Shown here: piece after piece, positions 6,326-9,971 of the stretch | Numbering within the stretch: the stretch's first letter is position 1 | Layout of the letters: every line of letters begins with the position of its first letter | Assembly (NCBI GenBank): GCA_001805205.1 | Contig: MHER01000137.1 | Location: forward strand, 4,011-13,981 | From: Nitrospirae bacterium RIFCSPLOW2_12_42_9 | GTDB lineage: Bacteria > Nitrospirota > 9FT-COMBO-42-15 > HDB-SIOI813 | Direction: 5' to 3' | Length of the DNA stretch: 9,971 bases | Translations under genes and position numbers: made by a program | The notes under the pieces: generated by a model | The model's input: only the letters and a program-made list of their open reading frames with translations | Database searches by the model: none | Told to the model about the DNA's origin: nothing

Positions 6326-6340
6326 GCAATTTAAATACCA
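6326..6340 (-). promoter_or_regulatory. Sigma-54 (-24/-12) promoter of the PEP-CTERM/beta-barrel operon
   Basis: The minus strand reads TGGTATTTAAATTGC followed by AT. The TGG and TTGC(A) blocks and their spacing match the RpoN consensus; the two differences are both C to T in the -24 block. Transcription would start near 6314, giving a leader of about 34 nt to the ATG at 6280. The triplicated 18-mer array lies upstream at -88 to -326, the usual range for enhancer-type activator sites. Confidence 0.82.
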
Positions 6341-6401
6341 AAAATACAACTATCTGATTTTAAAAACATTTCTCATTCTTAATATTTATATAGAGATGCT
6401 A

Positions 6402-6419
6402 ATGTTAAATTTTCCGTCA
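6402..6419 (-). promoter_or_regulatory. Conserved 18-mer, copy 1 (putative activator binding site, -88 to -105)
   Basis: The plus strand reads ATGTTAAATTTTCCGTCA, and the minus strand TGACGGAAAATTTAACAT. It is identical to copies 2 and 3. Position is relative to the inferred start of transcription at 6314. An inverted repeat CGTCATT...AAAATGAATGACG (6414-6455) overlaps this copy. Assignment to PrsR is inference. Confidence 0.6.
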
Positions 6420-6512
6420 TTTTTAAAGTCTGTTTTTAACCCAAAATGAATGACGTAATGCCACACCTTGAATATAATCTAATTATTTCAAAGAGATAGA
6501 AGGTGCATCCAT

Positions 6513-6530
6513 ATGTTAAATTTTCCGTCA
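6513..6530 (-). promoter_or_regulatory. Conserved 18-mer, copy 2 (putative activator binding site, -199 to -216)
   Basis: Exact copy of the 18-mer, 111 bp upstream of copy 1. Like copy 1 it is followed by a TCATTTTT...AAAATGA dyad (6528-6561). Confidence 0.6.
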
Positions 6531-6622
6531 TTTTTTAGGTCTATTTCTTATCTCAAAATGAATTTTTATAGCTATACCTCAATAAAACTCATATATTTCA
6601 AGAAGATATGATTAATTGATAT

Positions 6623-6640
6623 ATGTTAAATTTTCCGTCA
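6623..6640 (-). promoter_or_regulatory. Conserved 18-mer, copy 3 (putative activator binding site, -309 to -326)
   Basis: Exact copy of the 18-mer, 110 bp upstream of copy 2 and only 14 bp downstream of the prsR stop codon. It therefore lies in the 3' untranslated part of the regulator's own transcript. Confidence 0.6.
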
Positions 6641-6654
6641 CTCTTCTATATATT

Positions 6655-8004
6655 CTATAACCCATATTTTTTTATTAGGTCAGTAAGTGTCTGCCTTGAT
6701 ACACCAAGCTCTTTGGCAGCCCTTACTACAATTCCCCCTTGACTTAATAATGCCTTTTGAACGAGCTCTTTTTCTAACCTGTCTTTGGCTTCTTTGAGTG
6801 ACATAGTAAGACCTTCCTGCGGTATACTACTTACAAAGTCCAGGTCTTTAGAGGTTATCATCTCCCCCTCTGCCATAACCACAGCCCTCTTAATACGGTT
6901 TTCAAGCTCTCTAACATTTCCGGGCCAGTTATATTCAGATAATGATATTATGGCGTCATTAAGGAATCCTTTTATATCCCTTTCGAATTCCCCGCAATAG
7001 CGCCTGAGAAATGCCTGGGAAAGCAGAAATATATCATCACCCCTCTCGTGAAGTGACGGAAGTGATACAGTAACCACACTTAGCCTGAAATACAAATCTT
7101 CTCTGAACTGTCCTTCATCTACTCCCCTTTTTAGATCCTTATTAGTAGCTGCAACTACCCTTACATCAAGCGGAATAGTCTCCCTTCCTCCAATCCTTTC
7201 AATAATGTGTTCCTGGAGGAATCTGAGGATTTTTACCTGGAGTGTAATACTTAACTCTCCAATTTCATCAAGGAAAAGTGTTCCACCCTCTGCATACTCA
7301 AACCTCCCCTTTCTACGGGTATTTGCACCAGTAAAGGCGCCCTTCTCGTAGCCAAAGAGTTCACTCTCAAGCAGGGTCTCAGGGATTGCCCCACAATTAA
7401 TAACCACAAATGGCCGGTCCCTCCGATTACTTAGTTGGTGTATGGCCCTTGCTGTAAGTTCCTTTCCAGTCCCTGACTCTCCTAAGATCAACACGGGTAC
7501 ATCTACAGTTGCAATCTTTCTTATAGTCTGGAAGACCTTTTCCATTGCAGGACTATTCCCAAGTATGCCCTCCATCCCTTCTGTCTGAACCTTGTTACGC
7601 AGGGCAAGATTCTCTAATTCCAACTCAACCATCCTGAAGGCCCTTTCAACAACTATCCTGACTTCTTCTACTACAGGAGGCTTTGTAAAGAAATCAAAGG
7701 CCCCGAATGAAATTGCCCTTAGCGCATTTTCCCTGTCTGTGTTTCCTGTAATTATAATTACCTTAATAATTGGATCAAAGTTATTAATCTCTTTAAGGAG
7801 CTGCAATCCCTCATCTGCATCTCTGGGCCTGGGGGGAAGACCAAGATCCAGTAAAGCAACAGGGGGGTGGTCTGTGGTAATGATCTTCCAGGCTGATAGA
7901 CGATCTCCAGCCTCTTGAACCTCATATTCCTTAGAAAGTACCCATCGCATTTGTGAGCGGATGGTCTCATCATCATCAACAATCAAGAGCTTAGGTTTAG
8001 TCAT
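6655..8004 (-). CDS. prsR: PEP-CTERM-box sigma-54-dependent response regulator PrsR
   Basis: A 449-residue NtrC-type activator and partner of PrsK. The receiver domain (about 1-125) has acidic pocket D10-D12, phospho-acceptor Asp53 (in LLDLGLPP), Thr86 and Lys108. The central AAA+ domain (about 145-380) has Walker A GESGTGKE (175-182), the sigma-54 contact loop GAFTGA (222-227) and Walker B GGTLFLDEIGEL (240-251, D246/E247). It also has the FREDLYFRL (300-308) and WPGNVRELENR (360-370) motifs. The C-terminal Fis-type helix-turn-helix is about 405-449, with AAKELGVSRQTLTDLIKKYG. All key residues are present, so it should be a working activator. Known members switch on PEP-CTERM and EPS genes together with RpoN. 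The start overlaps the prsK stop as ATGA, indicating translational coupling; no strong Shine-Dalgarno is seen. -24/-12 promoters downstream make local targets likely. Confidence 0.95.
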   Translation of the reverse strand: MTKPKLLIVDDDETIRSQMRWVLSKEYEVQEAGDRLSAWKIITTDHPPVALLDLGLPPRPRDADEGLQLLKEINNFDPIIKVIIITGNTDRENALRAISFGAFDFFTKPPVVEEVRIVVERAFRMVELELENLALRNKVQTEGMEGILGNSPAMEKVFQTIRKIATVDVPVLILGESGTGKELTARAIHQLSNRRDRPFVVINCGAIPETLLESELFGYEKGAFTGANTRRKGRFEYAEGGTLFLDEIGELSITLQVKILRFLQEHIIERIGGRETIPLDVRVVAATNKDLKRGVDEGQFREDLYFRLSVVTVSLPSLHERGDDIFLLSQAFLRRYCGEFERDIKGFLNDAIISLSEYNWPGNVRELENRIKRAVVMAEGEMITSKDLDFVSSIPQEGLTMSLKEAKDRLEKELVQKALLSQGGIVVRAAKELGVSRQTLTDLIKKYGL

Positions 8005-9971
8005 ACCGGCAGCACCACACGAAATATACTCCCCTTTCCCACTTCGCTTTCGACCTCTATTCTTCCTTTATGGGCCTCAACTATCTTCTTACACTGGAAC
8101 AGGCCTATCCCAAGCCCCTTGGACTTGGTTGTCTTAAATGGTCTGAATAGTGACGATTGAATAAACTCCTGAGACATACCGCAACCTTTATCAACTACTG
8201 AAAGAACCACATCGGAATTATTACTTACTGTTTGTATCAATATCTCTCCACCAGGATTTGAGGCCTCCATTGCATTAAAGAGAAGGTTTAAAAAGACCTT
8301 TCGTAACTGTTCACTATCTGCAAGGATAGATGGAATAGTCTCAAGCTGTTTTTCAATCTTCAAAGATACCTGGCCGTTAAGCGTAGAAAGTGTCTCTTCT
8401 ATAATGGTATTGACATTTACAGGACACTGACTGAGTTTTAACCCCCGGGAAAGGAACGAAAGGTTAGAGATCATTGAGTTCATCTTAGATACAGTATCCC
8501 TTAGAGTCTTCTTTGCATCTGCCTGAAAGAGCGGATTACTTATATGTTCCTCCGCATTTTGAACCAGTAAAGACAGGGTGGATACTAAGTTTTTTAAATC
8601 ATGAATAAAAAAGCTTGAGACCTGATGGAATGTCTCTGCCTCCTTTGCTGCAAGTATATCCTGCGTCAGACGGATATTCTTTAGGCGGCTTGCGGCATGG
8701 TTTGCTATGGCACGAAGAAGGTCAAAATCATCAATTGTATATGGTTCTCCGGATATATCAGGACCCTGAAGTATAAAACCAATAAGCTCTTCTTTCCCGA
8801 CTATTAGTGGCGTACACAGAACAACCTTCGATGCCATTATCAGAGGGGCTATCTCCGGTGTAATAATATTCTCATCTTCCGGAATTTCATTTATTAAAAA
8901 AGAGGATTGATTCCTTTTGATATATGATATAAATGTCTGTTCCTCTTTAATATGTAAAGGTACGGAAGTTGTGACTGTTGATGCGGCAAGATGATACCTG
9001 TGAAAAACAGGTTCATAAATCCAAAGATAGACCTCTCTTGCACCCATGGTTTCTGATATCAGATCCACTAATTCTTTTTGGACCTGAGAAAATTCTTTCT
9101 TTGTCCCTATCTTTTCTATTGTCTCCATCCATTTGTCTTTAAATTCATATTTATGCCTGTAGAAATGGGCGCTGATAAAGTGTTGTACCTTTCTCTTCAG
9201 TCTGGTGGAAAGCAGCGCAAAGACTATTATTAATATTGCTGTAAAAATAAATAGCCCGCTCCAGAATTTTTCAAAAGATCCACCTGCAAGCTTTATCCCC
9301 TGTGCTACAAGTCCTGCAGTCAGGAGATAGGCACCTACGATGAGTACTGTGAGAGAATTATAAATCACATACCTTGATATAAATATATCCACATCGAAAA
9401 GATGCTGACGTATGACATTGAATAAAACAATACTACAAGATATGAGTATTACTGCCGAGGTAACCGGGATGTAAGAATTATCGAGATAAGAAAAAAGGAG
9501 GGTCTTACTCGATAGATAAATCTGGAATGCAAATATAGCCCCGACACCGGCAATAACATATTTTATCTGTTGCCTCCTGGAACCACTTGAAAAGCGGAGT
9601 GTATTCTCAAGGTGAATCAGGTTAATTATCATACCAAGTATAATGAAAATATAAAAATATCTGCCAATAGTCCCTATCATTAAAATACTGTTGTCTTCTA
9701 ACCCATATTGCAGCATGGCAAAGTTAGGGGACTTTATCAGAAATATAAATGATATTGAGGTTAGATATAGGACCGCAAGTATTGGCTTCCAGCGGGAGAT
9801 TATCTCTTTATAGTTAGCCCTTGCAAAAGTCAGCGAGAAGAGAAACCATGCAGAAGGTAAAAATGCCTCCCCTGTTATTGAAACCCTTTTACCCAGAATA
9901 GACCATGCCTCGTCGCCTGACATTACAAATATGGCATTCCCTCCTTCAATGAAAGTAAGGGTTAACATACC
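8001..9971 (-). CDS. prsK: XrtA/PEP-CTERM-system histidine kinase PrsK, 5' end beyond the window
   Basis: 655 residues are visible. The true start is very probably outside the window, because the protein opens in mid-sequence and family members, as I recall, are some tens of residues longer; the Met at 9968 is likely internal. Parts in order (numbered from that Met): about seven hydrophobic membrane segments (near 37-50, 62-77, 97-118, 136-152, 169-186, 203-222, 237-253), then a GAF-like sensor region (about 285-430). The histidine kinase core has H-box SSFFIHDLKNLVSTL with His456, N-box NLLFNAMEAS (561-570), DKGCGM (593-598), F-box LFRPFKTTK (607-615) and GLGIGL (618-623). The HDLKNLV form of the H-box is characteristic of PrsK. 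It autophosphorylates and passes phosphate to PrsR, whose gene overlaps its stop codon by 4 bp. The signal sensed is unknown. Confidence 0.93.
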   Translation of the reverse strand, partial: GMLTLTFIEGGNAIFVMSGDEAWSILGKRVSITGEAFLPSAWFLFSLTFARANYKEIISRWKPILAVLYLTSISFIFLIKSPNFAMLQYGLEDNSILMIGTIGRYFYIFIILGMIINLIHLENTLRFSSGSRRQQIKYVIAGVGAIFAFQIYLSSKTLLFSYLDNSYIPVTSAVILISCSIVLFNVIRQHLFDVDIFISRYVIYNSLTVLIVGAYLLTAGLVAQGIKLAGGSFEKFWSGLFIFTAILIIVFALLSTRLKRKVQHFISAHFYRHKYEFKDKWMETIEKIGTKKEFSQVQKELVDLISETMGAREVYLWIYEPVFHRYHLAASTVTTSVPLHIKEEQTFISYIKRNQSSFLINEIPEDENIITPEIAPLIMASKVVLCTPLIVGKEELIGFILQGPDISGEPYTIDDFDLLRAIANHAASRLKNIRLTQDILAAKEAETFHQVSSFFIHDLKNLVSTLSLLVQNAEEHISNPLFQADAKKTLRDTVSKMNSMISNLSFLSRGLKLSQCPVNVNTIIEETLSTLNGQVSLKIEKQLETIPSILADSEQLRKVFLNLLFNAMEASNPGGEILIQTVSNNSDVVLSVVDKGCGMSQEFIQSSLFRPFKTTKSKGLGIGLFQCKKIVEAHKGRIEVESEVGKGSIFRVVLPV

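Larger units (their letters stand above)
6402..6660. repeat. Diverged tandem array, period 110-111 bp, carrying a perfectly conserved 18-mer
   Basis: Unit 1 (6402-6512) and unit 2 (6513-6622) align along their length. The first 23 bases are identical. After that come shared blocks: GTCT, CAAAATGAAT, ACCT, ATTTCAA and AGATA. A third unit starts at 6623 and keeps the 18-mer. It also has AACCCA at the same offset (37 bases in) as unit 1, which places its end over the last codons and stop of prsR. The bases just left of unit 1 (TATTTATATAGAGAT) resemble the tails of the other units, hinting at a more decayed copy. The body has diverged while the 18-mer has not, which suggests selection on the 18-mer. 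Confidence 0.78.

Noticed and set aside
6402..6640. CRISPR array reading of the three regularly spaced 18-mers
   Set aside because: Repeats are too short and the 92-93-bp spacers too long. The spacers are homologous to each other rather than unique, and no cas gene is present.
7758..7982. Second minus-strand frame inside prsR
   Set aside because: It overlaps the receiver domain of PrsR, whose catalytic residues are all intact in the main frame, so it is an out-of-frame shadow.

Overview
All genes in this window lie on the minus strand, so transcription runs from high to low coordinates. The window is AT-rich, around 40% GC by eye. It is part of an exopolysaccharide (EPS) and PEP-CTERM/exosortase locus of a Gram-negative bacterium. 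The diderm assignment rests on the outer-membrane beta-barrel, a lipoprotein and two PEP-CTERM proteins. The AT-rich PrsK/PrsR genes, the choice-of-anchor-N-like protein and the short palindromic intergenic elements fit a Nitrospirota, deltaproteobacterial or related environmental lineage. That placement is inference, and no rRNA or other marker gene is present. The exosortase itself (XrtA) is not in the window.

Layout in transcription order. (1) 9968-6655: prsK (histidine kinase, 5' end cut by the window edge) and prsR (sigma-54-dependent response regulator), joined by an ATGA overlap. (2) 6654-6281: a 374-bp regulatory region. It holds three copies of a perfectly conserved 18-mer spaced 111 and 110 bp apart in a diverged tandem array, followed by a sigma-54 (-24/-12) promoter. 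(3) 6280-4313: a two-gene operon of a PEP-CTERM protein and an outer-membrane beta-barrel, only 6 bp apart and in the same frame. (4) 4312-3944: a 177-bp MITE-like element with 16-bp perfect terminal inverted repeats and nested hairpins, then a consensus-perfect sigma-54 promoter. (5) 3943-3341: a second PEP-CTERM protein with an atypical tail. (6) 3340-2995: a REP-like double palindrome, a candidate sigma-54 promoter and a long leader. (7) 2994 to the left edge: a HEAT-repeat lipoprotein, a Wzc-type polysaccharide co-polymerase/tyrosine kinase, and the start of a PD40 (TolB-like) beta-propeller protein, closely spaced and probably one operon.

How the parts fit: PrsK/PrsR are known regulators of PEP-CTERM genes acting with RpoN. 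The two PEP-CTERM transcription units here each begin with a -24/-12 promoter, and the lipoprotein/Wzc unit has a weaker one. The simplest model is a local PrsKR-sigma-54 regulon that coordinates surface PEP-CTERM proteins, an outer-membrane barrel and EPS chain-length control. The best candidate for something undescribed is the triplicated 18-mer at -88 to -326 relative to the promoter next to prsR. It looks like an upstream activator array, probably for PrsR.
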